Below the pieces are notes generated by a model. That model worked only from the letters and a program-made list of their open reading frames with translations. It had not been told where the DNA came from and made no database searches. From Alginatibacterium sediminis (lineage in GTDB: Bacteria > Pseudomonadota > Gammaproteobacteria > Enterobacterales > Celerinatantimonadaceae), in NCBI RefSeq assembly GCF_003610775.1, contig NZ_RAQO01000009.1, positions 1-64,000 on the forward strand: DNA of 64,000 bases. The letters are read 5' to 3'. Made by a program: the position numbers and the translations under genes. Of this stretch, positions 1 through 7,968 are shown in pieces. Within the stretch, counting starts at the first letter, position 1. Every line of letters begins with the position of its first letter.

Positions 1-126
1 GCTCCTTGCTCCTTGCTCCTTGCTCCTTGCTCCTTGCTCCTTGCTCCTTGCTCCTTGCTCCTTGCTCCTTGCTCCTTGCTCCTTGCTCCTTGCTCCTTGC
101 TCCTTGCTCCTTGCTCCTTGCTCCTT
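1..126. repeat. 18-copy GCTCCTT tandem repeat (7-bp microsatellite)
   Basis: Eighteen uninterrupted copies of the heptamer GCTCCTT run from the window edge to base 126, so the array may be longer to the left. On the minus strand the unit is AAGGAGC. Because the unit is 7 bp, three copies (21 bp) encode a repeating seven-residue peptide in any frame, which produces a long but meaningless open frame. The array ends about 93 bp upstream of the next start codon. Perfect heptamer arrays are prone to slipped-strand length change, so this is likely a variable-number locus. Confidence 0.95.
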
Positions 127-219
127 GAAGCAGCTTTGCTGCGCACTTCTGTCGTGTTCTTTCCACTTTTCCCTCGTATGCGTTAGTATATCATCATACA
201 AATAAGGGACTTATTTCAC

Positions 220-2085
220 ATGCCTCAAACCCTACTGCCAAATATTCTCAATTTCATTAGTCATATCGATCCCTTTGATCAGCTACCTGAGAAGATCCTT
301 GAGCGAGTTGCGCGTGCGATTCAAATTACTTACTTGGCTAAAGGCGAGCAGGTTGAGTTTGGTACTGATGAAAATGAGAAGTACCTATATGTGATCCGTT
401 CTGGTTCCATGGAGCAGCGTAAAGCGGACGGGATGTTGCGGGCTAAGCTTGGCGCTGAAGACTTGTTTGGGTTTACCTTTCTTGATGAGATGGCGGACCA
501 CACTGAGGCTTATACTGCTATCGCACTCGAAGGTACATTGCTTTATTTGGTACCGCATAAATGCATTCTCGAAATCTTAGATCATCATCCAGAATACACT
601 CCTTACTTTGCTAGCCAAGCGCAAGAGCGTTTAAAGACGGCGTATAACGTGGTGTGGTCTGAGGACGACAAAGGTTTATTTGTTAAAAAAGTATCAGATG
701 TCGCCAGCGGTAAAATTGCAATTGTAAATTGTACAGACAGTATACAAAGCGTTGCTTATGAGATGCGCGTGGTGCAACGTTCGGCTGCCGCTGTAGTGAT
801 GAAACATGGCAAAGTGATAGGGATTATCACAGACCGCGATATGACTAAGCGGGTGATTGCGATGGGGCGCGACATTCAAGAACCGATTATGAATGTCATG
901 ACTCCCGATCCTATGGTGGTGTCGCCGGATGATTTGGTACTGCATGCCGCCTCCTTAATGATGCAGCATAACGTGCGCAGCTTACCGGTTGTTGAAAACA
1001 ATAAGCCCTTGGGGCTGCTGACCACGTCTCATTTAGTGCAGCGTCACCGTATGCAGGCTATTTTCCTGATTGATAAAATCAAGTATGCGGAGAGCATTGA
1101 AGACTTACAGTCGTTTACCTTAGAACGCCAAGCTATATTTGAAGCATTAGTTGAAGGTAGCGTATTGCCTGAAACCATTGGTCGGGTGATGAGTATGATT
1201 ATGGATGCGTATACCCGGCGTATGATTCAGTTTGGTATCGAGCAAGTCGGAGAGCCTCCGTGTGAGTTTGCATGGATTGTAGCGGGCTCTCAAGCGCGTA
1301 ATGAGGTACATATCCACTCCGATCAAGATAACGCTATTGTTTATGCGGATAGTGGGACTGATCAGGACCGGATATATTTCTTAAGGCTTGCGACGGTTGT
1401 ATGTAAAGGTCTTGACGGTTGCGGTTATCCGTTGTGTTCGGGTGATTTTATGGCAATGAACCGTCGCTGGTGTCAGCCATTACGAGTCTGGAAAGCTTAC
1501 TATAGTAAATGGGTTGCTAGTCCTGAGTATCAAATGCTGCTCAATGTCACCGTGTTTTTGGAAGTGCGCAACCTTTATGGAGAGGTGAGTTTTTGTGAGT
1601 CGATGCAACAACACTTGCACCAATGTATTGCTAATTCCAATGAGTTTTTAGTCTCTCTAGTCAATGAGTCGGTGAGCGTGCATCCACCCTTAGGAATTTT
1701 TAACAATCTGGTTTTAGAAAAAAGTGGTCACAATAGTAAAACCCTAAATATTAAAAAGTACGCACTGACGCTTTTGGTCGATCTAGCCCGCATCTATGCA
1801 TTGGCTGCAGGCAGTGAGGCAACACTTACTGAAGAGCGCTTTGAAGCAGCTGCCAATAAAAAGATAATGAGCCAAGAGATGTTTCAAGATGTGATTGGTG
1901 CTTACCGATTTATGTGCCAGATACGCTATGATCATCAACTAGAAGCCTTAAAACATGGTCTCGATGCGGATAATCATATTGAGCCCGCTCGCTTTGGTAG
2001 TTTTGAGCGCAAGCATTTAAAAGATGCGTTTCGAATCGTTGCTAGTTTACAAGATGTAGCAAAACTGCGATTTTCTAGGGAGTAA
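220..2085 (+). CDS. cNMP-binding / CBS-pair / DUF294 nucleotidyltransferase-like protein
   Basis: A 621-residue soluble protein of the CBS-DUF294 family. Order of domains: cyclic-nucleotide-binding fold at about 15-130, two CBS motifs at about 155-215 and 220-280 (typical phrases are GIITDRDM and HNVRSLPVVENNKPLGLLT), a DUF294 nucleotidyltransferase-like domain at about 300-430 with the G-S-x-A-R-x-E and DQDNA motifs, and a helical DUF294 C-terminal domain to about 600. CBS pairs usually sense adenine nucleotides, so the protein may be a nucleotide-gated transferase, but the substrate is unknown. It is followed after 4 bp by a DnaQ-like exonuclease, a pairing known from several gammaproteobacteria, implying one transcript. 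Start ATG at 220 follows an AAGGGA-like ribosome site. The domain assignment is firm; the function is not. Confidence 0.88.
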   Translation: MPQTLLPNILNFISHIDPFDQLPEKILERVARAIQITYLAKGEQVEFGTDENEKYLYVIRSGSMEQRKADGMLRAKLGAEDLFGFTFLDEMADHTEAYTAIALEGTLLYLVPHKCILEILDHHPEYTPYFASQAQERLKTAYNVVWSEDDKGLFVKKVSDVASGKIAIVNCTDSIQSVAYEMRVVQRSAAAVVMKHGKVIGIITDRDMTKRVIAMGRDIQEPIMNVMTPDPMVVSPDDLVLHAASLMMQHNVRSLPVVENNKPLGLLTTSHLVQRHRMQAIFLIDKIKYAESIEDLQSFTLERQAIFEALVEGSVLPETIGRVMSMIMDAYTRRMIQFGIEQVGEPPCEFAWIVAGSQARNEVHIHSDQDNAIVYADSGTDQDRIYFLRLATVVCKGLDGCGYPLCSGDFMAMNRRWCQPLRVWKAYYSKWVASPEYQMLLNVTVFLEVRNLYGEVSFCESMQQHLHQCIANSNEFLVSLVNESVSVHPPLGIFNNLVLEKSGHNSKTLNIKKYALTLLVDLARIYALAAGSEATLTEERFEAAANKKIMSQEMFQDVIGAYRFMCQIRYDHQLEALKHGLDADNHIEPARFGSFERKHLKDAFRIVASLQDVAKLRFSRE

Positions 2086-2089
2086 GTCG

Positions 2090-2797
2090 ATGTTAAGACT
2101 ATTTCGCTATTTTCATCCTCTTAATAAACAACTGCGGCATCAACATGCCTTAAGTGCCAAATCAAAGTTACCCGACTGTTTAAGGGCGATATTAACGGAT
2201 CCAAGCTTAAATTTGGCGACCGTTGTAAATGAACTTCCACTGCTTTCTATCGATTTTGAGACGACAGGTTTAGACGCTCAAATTGACCAAATACTAAGTA
2301 TAGGCTTTGTGCAGTTGGAAAAAGGCCGCATCCGTTTAGATAGTGCTCAGCATATGTTTATCAAAGGGCAAGTTGCGTTGAAACCAGAAACCGCGGTTAT
2401 CAACCATATTGTTCCTGAAATGCTAGATTCTGGTATTGCCCTTGATGAAGCCATGGACAAACTATTTGAAGCGATGCGCGGTAAAATCGTATTAGCCCAC
2501 GGCTCACAGATCGAACAAGCATTTATTGAACGTTATATTCACCAACGTTATTTAATTGAGGATTTCCCTATCGTTTGGTTGGATACGCTCAAGCTTGAAA
2601 AGTCTTTTTATGGTCAACAAGAGCAAGCCGAAACGGATTACCGTTTAGCGATGATCCGCCAGCGGTATGGACTACCCGACTATCCGGGGCACGGCGCTTT
2701 GATCGATGCGCTAGCTACCGCAGAGCTTTTTGCTGTGATGCAAAAACGATTGGTAAAAAGTCGCGGTGCTACTTTAGGTGAGTTGTATCGTCGATAG
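2090..2797 (+). CDS. DnaQ-like 3'-5' exonuclease (DEDDh family)
   Basis: A 235-residue exonuclease of the DNA polymerase III epsilon type. Exo I is SIDFETTGLD near residue 54, with the catalytic D and E; Exo II is around AHGSQIEQAF near 142; Exo III has H and D in the phrase GHGALIDALATAELF near 204, which places it in the DEDDh subclass. About 45 residues precede the exonuclease fold and there is no polymerase-binding tail, so it is a stand-alone accessory nuclease rather than DnaQ itself. The ATG lies 4 bp after the stop of the CBS/DUF294 gene, with GGGAG as ribosome site, so the two are translated from one message. The nuclease is probably specialised to work with that partner (inference). 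Confidence 0.88.
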   Translation: MLRLFRYFHPLNKQLRHQHALSAKSKLPDCLRAILTDPSLNLATVVNELPLLSIDFETTGLDAQIDQILSIGFVQLEKGRIRLDSAQHMFIKGQVALKPETAVINHIVPEMLDSGIALDEAMDKLFEAMRGKIVLAHGSQIEQAFIERYIHQRYLIEDFPIVWLDTLKLEKSFYGQQEQAETDYRLAMIRQRYGLPDYPGHGALIDALATAELFAVMQKRLVKSRGATLGELYRR

Positions 2798-2886
2798 CTA
2801 ATACCTATCAAGAACTACGGAAATAACGATTTCTCTTTTAATACACCGCTCGGTAAGATGCTTATATTGAATTTGAGGAGTTATCT

Positions 2887-3144
2887 ATGTTTGCTGTTAT
2901 CTTTGGCCGTCCAGGCTGCCCTTTTTGTGTTCGCGCGAAACAAATTGCAGAGCAATTAAGCACGCAAGAAGACGATTATTCTTACCGTTATGTTGATATT
3001 CATGCTGAAGGCATCAGTAAGGCAGATTTAGAACAGACCGTTGGTAAGCCCGTAGAAACAGTCCCCCAAATCTTTGTTGATGAGCAGCATGTAGGTGGTT
3101 GTACCGAATTTGAAGCCCTAATGCGCGAAAAATTTGATTTCTAG
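2887..3144 (+). CDS. grxA: Glutaredoxin 1
   Basis: An 85-residue cytoplasmic glutaredoxin, the same length as E. coli GrxA and alike throughout. The redox motif is C-P-F-C at residues 11-14 (E. coli has C-P-Y-C); the cis-proline segment TVPQIFVD and the GG turn of the glutathione site follow. GrxA reduces ribonucleotide reductase and OxyR disulfides using glutathione. GAGGAG precedes the ATG. It stands alone, 89 bp after the exonuclease gene. In E. coli grxA is an OxyR target; I could not identify an OxyR site in the short upstream gap. Confidence 0.95.
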   Translation: MFAVIFGRPGCPFCVRAKQIAEQLSTQEDDYSYRYVDIHAEGISKADLEQTVGKPVETVPQIFVDEQHVGGCTEFEALMREKFDF

Positions 3145-3232
3145 TTCATAGTTCAACTGTTTTCAGGATGCAAAATCTGGTTTTTTGTGCCATAGCTTAA
3201 GAGATCACTTTATAAGCGGCCGGGAGATGATC

Positions 3233-3427
3233 ATGGATGCAGGCAATTTGCTACGTTTAGATCCCAACATTGTCTTGGGTATCGTTAATGAAAAACTAAG
3301 ATTAGAATGCTTCAGCTTAGACGAACTTACATCTATGTTTGGTATTCAAGATCGACAACTTGAAACCAAGTTAGAATTGATTGGTTATCGATATGATGTG
3401 ATTAGTAATCAGTTTAAGGCGTATTAG
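3233..3427 (+). CDS. Small DUF4250-type protein
   Basis: A 64-residue protein that fits the DUF4250 family. It opens with LLRLDPNIVLGIVNEKLRLEC and closes with a G-Y-R-Y-D segment, features I associate with that family; its function is not known. The frame is open from 3185, but the ATG at 3233 has GGAG six bases upstream, whereas the ATG at 3227 abuts the ribosome site, so 3233 is the better start. No membrane segment or cysteine pair is visible. A strong terminator follows. Confidence 0.72.
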   Translation: MDAGNLLRLDPNIVLGIVNEKLRLECFSLDELTSMFGIQDRQLETKLELIGYRYDVISNQFKAY

Positions 3428-3442
3428 TTTCAGTTAGTATTG

Positions 3443-3465
3443 GGCCCACTTAGGTGGGCCTTTTT
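3443..3465 (+). terminator. Rho-independent terminator after DUF4250 gene
   Basis: Perfect 7-bp stem GGCCCAC / GTGGGCC with loop TTAG, followed by five T. It ends the grxA-DUF4250 region on the plus strand. Confidence 0.9.
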
Positions 3466-3657
3466 ACTTTGTTTCAAATCAACTATTTGATTCATCCTCC
3501 ATCAGTAAACACAAATATTAGTCAATCTTAGAGACTTCTCTCATTCATAGGTGTTTTCGCTTCGTTTTAAGTCGGTGCACAGTTATTATTCGTTTCAAAA
3601 TTACATCCACATCATTGTCGGCTCACAAACGAATAAAGCTGTGCCAAGGATCCAATT

Positions 3658-4305
3658 ATGAATGCTTTTCCAATCCCTGAGGGATTAGCGATGCGTAAGA
3701 AGCCTCAACAGGCGCGCACGAAGCAACTTGTCGATAAAATTTTATTGGCGAGCGCTGAACTACTTGAACAAGAAGGTTTAGCTGCATTGAACACCAATAG
3801 CATTGCTGAACGAGCACAAATAGATATTGCGTCCTTATACCGCTTTTTCCGCAACAAAGAAGCCATTTTATTTGCGCTCTCTATGGCACACTACGAGACA
3901 CTTCATTTGAGCTTGGATCAAGCTACAGACAAAGTACGCTACACTCCTCTCATTGACGTATACTTTGAACTCCTAGATTCAATGCCGAAAATGCCTTACT
4001 ACAAGCTAGCATATACCTCATTAGAGGAGCTGTTTATTAGCGACCCCAATTTCCAACCCTTGTTCCGTTGGTCCTTTGAGGTAGCAAGCAAGCGCGTTTT
4101 TAGTTGGTTACGAATGAGTGGCTGCTCTTGGGATGATAAGTCGGTTGATGAGTTTGCACAGTTTGTGGTGGAATCAACCTACAGTTACAATCGCAGTATG
4201 CTTCGCCTTAATGAGAGCGAGCGAGAGAGCTTTGATAAGTGGATGCGCTTCTCAACAGCGTCGGTATTTAATCAGGTGTTAACATCGGATTCTTCCCCTT
4301 TGTAA
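3658..4305 (+). CDS. TetR/AcrR family transcriptional regulator
   Basis: A 215-residue repressor-type protein. The N-terminal helix-turn-helix spans about residues 18-65 (ARTKQLVDKILLASAELL, then the recognition helix region ending SLYRFFRNKEAI, the usual TetR signature). The C-terminal ligand domain is helical and not assignable to a ligand. ATG at 3658 has AAGGA seven bases upstream; the alternative ATG at 3691 has none. It lies 24 bp before an HDOD protein gene, so the two may be cotranscribed. No divergent target gene is present, so its regulon cannot be read from context. Confidence 0.88.
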   Translation: MNAFPIPEGLAMRKKPQQARTKQLVDKILLASAELLEQEGLAALNTNSIAERAQIDIASLYRFFRNKEAILFALSMAHYETLHLSLDQATDKVRYTPLIDVYFELLDSMPKMPYYKLAYTSLEELFISDPNFQPLFRWSFEVASKRVFSWLRMSGCSWDDKSVDEFAQFVVESTYSYNRSMLRLNESERESFDKWMRFSTASVFNQVLTSDSSPL

Positions 4306-4329
4306 TCCAATTTGTAAATTGAGTTTTAG

Positions 4330-5142
4330 ATGACTATTGATAAGTTTTTCCAACAAAACAAAAAGCTACCTGTAATGCCAGAAGTGATGCAGGAATTGCT
4401 CGGTAGTATCGATCAAGAGGGTGTTGATCTTGCAACGCTCGGTGGAAAAATCGCAAGAGATCAAAGTTTGGGTGCAAACGTTTTGCGTATGGCAAACTCG
4501 GCAGCATTTCGGGGACGTAGTGAGATCGTTAGCATCGAAGCTGCCGTTATTCGTTTGGGATTTCAGCGGGTAAGATCGCTAGTGGTAGCAGCGGGCCTTA
4601 ATGGAATGACTGCAGGGACACATTTTGACCATCAACAGTTTTGGCTACAAGCATTTACGGTTGCGTCACTGTCGCGCGCCTTGGCCAGCTGTTGTTCAGC
4701 TGATCCTGAAGTTGCTTTTACCTGTGGCATGATGCATAACATTGGCGAGTTAATGATAGCCAGTGCAGCCCCTGAGGAAGCTGGAATTATCCAACTAGCC
4801 TTAAGCCAAGGGCAAACAAGAGTTGAGGCACAACGTGAAACTCTTGGTTTTGATTATGCGCAAGTTGGTGCTGAGCTATCGCGTCGCTGGCAGTTCTCAC
4901 CGTTAATCATTGAGGCGATTGGACAACAGCTTAGTCCAATGACAGGAGATACACTCTCAACTGAAGCGGTCTTGATTCGCCTAGCAACCTTCTCTAATCA
5001 TGCTCTTCAGGCGGGCTTGGCGATGGAAGTACTGTGCAAAAATCTACCTGCTAACATGGTTGAAACACTAGGACTTAATCGTGAAAAAGCTGCCGAAGCA
5101 TTAACGACAGCTTTAGAGCAAATCGAAGCTAGTGATTTTTAA
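4330..5142 (+). CDS. HDOD domain protein
   Basis: A 270-residue cytoplasmic protein consisting mainly of an HDOD domain, a degenerate relative of the HD phosphohydrolases. The typical N-terminal phrase LPVMPEVMQELL and the AANVLRMANSAAF-like segment (here GANVLRMANSAAF) are present. HDOD proteins serve as regulatory or scaffold modules in signalling and motility rather than as enzymes. The final 14 bp overlap the 3' end of the convergent hybrid kinase gene, so the two transcripts are antisense to each other at their ends. Confidence 0.88.
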   Translation: MTIDKFFQQNKKLPVMPEVMQELLGSIDQEGVDLATLGGKIARDQSLGANVLRMANSAAFRGRSEIVSIEAAVIRLGFQRVRSLVVAAGLNGMTAGTHFDHQQFWLQAFTVASLSRALASCCSADPEVAFTCGMMHNIGELMIASAAPEEAGIIQLALSQGQTRVEAQRETLGFDYAQVGAELSRRWQFSPLIIEAIGQQLSPMTGDTLSTEAVLIRLATFSNHALQAGLAMEVLCKNLPANMVETLGLNREKAAEALTTALEQIEASDF

Positions 5143-7963
5143 GATAGAGTCTTACTTCGTCTAGAGTTTGCTGTAAAGTTTTGACTAATTCATCGAGTAA
5201 GTCTGATGAAGGCAGCTGCTGTTCACGAGCCTGCTTTTCCACACTTGTGGCAATTTTATTTAAAGCTAAGGCATATAAACTTGCAGAACTTCCTTTCAGC
5301 GAGTGGCTAATCAAGGTTAAACGCTCAAAATCGGTGGCCTGGTAGGCATCTGTTAGCTCAAGTCCAGCAGAACTAAACTCGTCCCAGAAGGTTTGAAGCA
5401 ACAAGCTTACCAGTTGATTATCTTGCGAGAAAACACTGCGTAGTTGTTCAATATCAAGAATCGACAAGTCTTGTGTTTTAACGTCATATTTACTTTCAGC
5501 ATCGTTGCCTTCAACTGGCATACTACTGTCATTAACTTCAAGAAATTCTGCTAAATATTTCTGTAAACTAAAATCAAGCTCGGTTTCAGAAAGAGGCTTG
5601 GTCAACACGTAGTTCACGCCAGATTCAAGCATCATATTTTGACTATCTGCATAGGCGTCGGCAGTACAAGCAATAATCGGCGTTTTAGCCGATCTACTAT
5701 CGAGTTTCCTGATTAGACGTGTTGCTTCAATACCATCCATTTTTGGCATGTGATTGTCCATAAAAATGACATCAAATTGCTGTTCGTTGATTGCCGCGAG
5801 TGCCTCAAGCCCATTCACAGCAACACGGGTTTGCATCCCTCTTTTTTCCAAAAATGTTGAGAGGATCATTGCATTTACTCGATTGTCCTCTACGACAAGT
5901 GCTTTAGCCCCTTTGAATAAGGTTTGCTCTGCTTCAACAATGGCCTGGGTTTTCTGAGCACTGGCAAGCTCAATGGGTAGGGTGACCATAAAGCTGGACC
6001 CTTTCCCCAACTCACTATGAACGGTAATTCTCCCGTCAAATAGCTGCACTAATTGTTTAATGATTGACAAGCCTAAGCCGGTTCCACCATAGCGACGAGT
6101 AGTACTCAGCTCACCTTGATTAAACGGTTCAAAAATACTCGTTAGACGGTCTTGGTCTATACCTATACCCGTATCAGCTACTTCAATTTGCAAACTTGTA
6201 GTTTGCTGGGTTTGAATTTGACTCAAGAAAATAGTGATGCTGCCCACTTCGGTAAATTTGAGCGCATTATTAATTAGATTGAGCAAAATCTGTCGGATGC
6301 GACTAGCGTCAGCAAAGTACCATGTGTTCTTATCAATACTGGTGTTGACAGTGAATTCTAGAGATTTTTCAGACGCAATACTGGCATAACTACTAAAGAG
6401 ATTATCGGTAAGCTGTTCGAGGCAAAAGTTATGGGGATCGAGTTTTAGTTTTCCCTGTTCAATTTTAGAAACATCTAGAATGTCATTTAGTATGTCCATC
6501 ATATGTTGGCCAGAGGACTGTAAACTATGCAAATAACGACTTTGTTCTTCGTTTAAAGGTGTTTTTATTAATAATTGCGCAAGGCCAAGCACACCATTCA
6601 TAGGGGTACGAATTTCATGACTCATGTTGGCCAAAAATTGTGACTTTGCTTGGCTTGCGGTTTCGGCTTTGCTCAGCGCCTCGGCAACTTTTTGTTGTAA
6701 ACGACGTTGCTCGGTTGTTTCGCGTTCAACTGCAATAAAACTCTCCAGTTCACCGGTGGCATCAAATATGGGTGAGATATCAATATCAATCCAATAGCTG
6801 TGCCCGTCTTTATTGTAGTTCAGCAATTCGCGTCGAATGTGTTGCTGTGCTTTCACCGCTGCCGCGATTTCGGCAATGGTCTCTGGATTACTATCTTTAC
6901 CTTGCAGTAAGTGACCGGGTTTCTGACCCACAAATTCTTCGAAGCTATAGCCCGATAGCTTTGAGCTAGCTTCATTTGCCCAGGAAACTCGACCATCAGG
7001 GTTGGTAATGATTATAGAGTCCTTGGCATGCTCAGCTACTTTAGCAAGTGTTCGGGCTTGTGCTTCACTTTCGCGTAGTAATTTACTGTTGCGTGCAAGT
7101 TTAAGACGTGACAATTCTAGTTGTTTGTAAGGATTAAGAATAAGTTGATAGCCAAGTAGATATAGCAAAGCGAAAGCACAAATAAACCCAACCACGGTCG
7201 CTAAGGCGATATCTTTGCTTAGCGCTTCGCGACGCTGTTGTAATTGCGTGGTATCAATGCCATAGCTAAGTGCAAGCCCTGAATAAGGAAGCTGGTATTC
7301 AACGCGATGCCAAAATTCGGTCGATTCCAGGTTATTCTCTGCGTTGGGTTCAACAATTGATAGCTGACGTTTGGCCGTTTCAAGAATGCTGGCATAGAAC
7401 GAGTTTAGATCTAAAGGGAGTTTGGCAAGCAGAGCACCTTCGACACTTCCGCTGTAGGTGATGGGGATGAGTAAGAGAAGCTGATATTCGTTTCCGAGTT
7501 GAGATAGAACCACGACTTCGGTACTTGGTGACTTATCGTTAAGCGCTTTTTTCAAATGAAAGTCGATTGTAGTTTCGTGAAGCGTTAGTTCAAATTCTTG
7601 ATAGATCAACTCGCCTGAAAAATCGACTAAGTTGATTTGCAAACGTTTATCGTTAATTTGAGAGGTGGTGATTTGATCGCGAATCTCAGATTTAGAAATA
7701 GCGGACCCCAACACAAAGCCCTGCAACGCCGGATTATTAGCAACTTGCTTAAGAATGCTTTCTCGCTCTTCAAGATATTGTTTTAGGTAAGCTCCAGCCA
7801 TAATAACCTCAGCTTCGCTGGCTTCGTTTTGAGCGGTAAGCAAGGCAGTATCTGTTTGCGGAGCGATCAATAATTCTGATGTAGCTAAGGTCAGTAGAAA
7901 GCCTACGGCTATAAATAGACCAAACATTTGGCGAGAGCTAAGACGCTTAAGAAATTTTATCAC
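5129..7963 (-). CDS. Hybrid sensor histidine kinase with PAS, receiver and Hpt domains
   Basis: A 944-residue inner-membrane tripartite kinase. Transmembrane helices at about 12-33 and 252-272 bracket a periplasmic sensor domain of about 220 residues. A PAS domain follows at about 303-420, then the dimerisation/phosphoacceptor domain (His449 in NMSHEIRTPMNG), the ATPase domain to about 665 (N, G1 and G2 boxes NNALKF, DTGIGI, GGTGLGLS), a receiver at about 685-805 with Asp736, and an Hpt domain with His887 in SHSLKGSS. All phosphorelay residues are intact. No cognate response regulator is adjacent. The gene starts 5 bp after a periplasmic binding protein gene, an arrangement like LuxP-LuxQ or TorT-TorS, so the binding protein very likely presents ligand to this kinase (inference). 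Confidence 0.92.
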   Translation of the reverse strand: MIKFLKRLSSRQMFGLFIAVGFLLTLATSELLIAPQTDTALLTAQNEASEAEVIMAGAYLKQYLEERESILKQVANNPALQGFVLGSAISKSEIRDQITTSQINDKRLQINLVDFSGELIYQEFELTLHETTIDFHLKKALNDKSPSTEVVVLSQLGNEYQLLLLIPITYSGSVEGALLAKLPLDLNSFYASILETAKRQLSIVEPNAENNLESTEFWHRVEYQLPYSGLALSYGIDTTQLQQRREALSKDIALATVVGFICAFALLYLLGYQLILNPYKQLELSRLKLARNSKLLRESEAQARTLAKVAEHAKDSIIITNPDGRVSWANEASSKLSGYSFEEFVGQKPGHLLQGKDSNPETIAEIAAAVKAQQHIRRELLNYNKDGHSYWIDIDISPIFDATGELESFIAVERETTEQRRLQQKVAEALSKAETASQAKSQFLANMSHEIRTPMNGVLGLAQLLIKTPLNEEQSRYLHSLQSSGQHMMDILNDILDVSKIEQGKLKLDPHNFCLEQLTDNLFSSYASIASEKSLEFTVNTSIDKNTWYFADASRIRQILLNLINNALKFTEVGSITIFLSQIQTQQTTSLQIEVADTGIGIDQDRLTSIFEPFNQGELSTTRRYGGTGLGLSIIKQLVQLFDGRITVHSELGKGSSFMVTLPIELASAQKTQAIVEAEQTLFKGAKALVVEDNRVNAMILSTFLEKRGMQTRVAVNGLEALAAINEQQFDVIFMDNHMPKMDGIEATRLIRKLDSRSAKTPIIACTADAYADSQNMMLESGVNYVLTKPLSETELDFSLQKYLAEFLEVNDSSMPVEGNDAESKYDVKTQDLSILDIEQLRSVFSQDNQLVSLLLQTFWDEFSSAGLELTDAYQATDFERLTLISHSLKGSSASLYALALNKIATSVEKQAREQQLPSSDLLDELVKTLQQTLDEVRLYLKNH

Positions 7964-7968
7964 AGTAT

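Noticed and set aside
20-205. Open frame with a repeating seven-residue peptide
   Set aside because: It is a by-product of the GCTCCTT array; no ribosome site, no known protein, and the tail after the repeat has no conserved feature.
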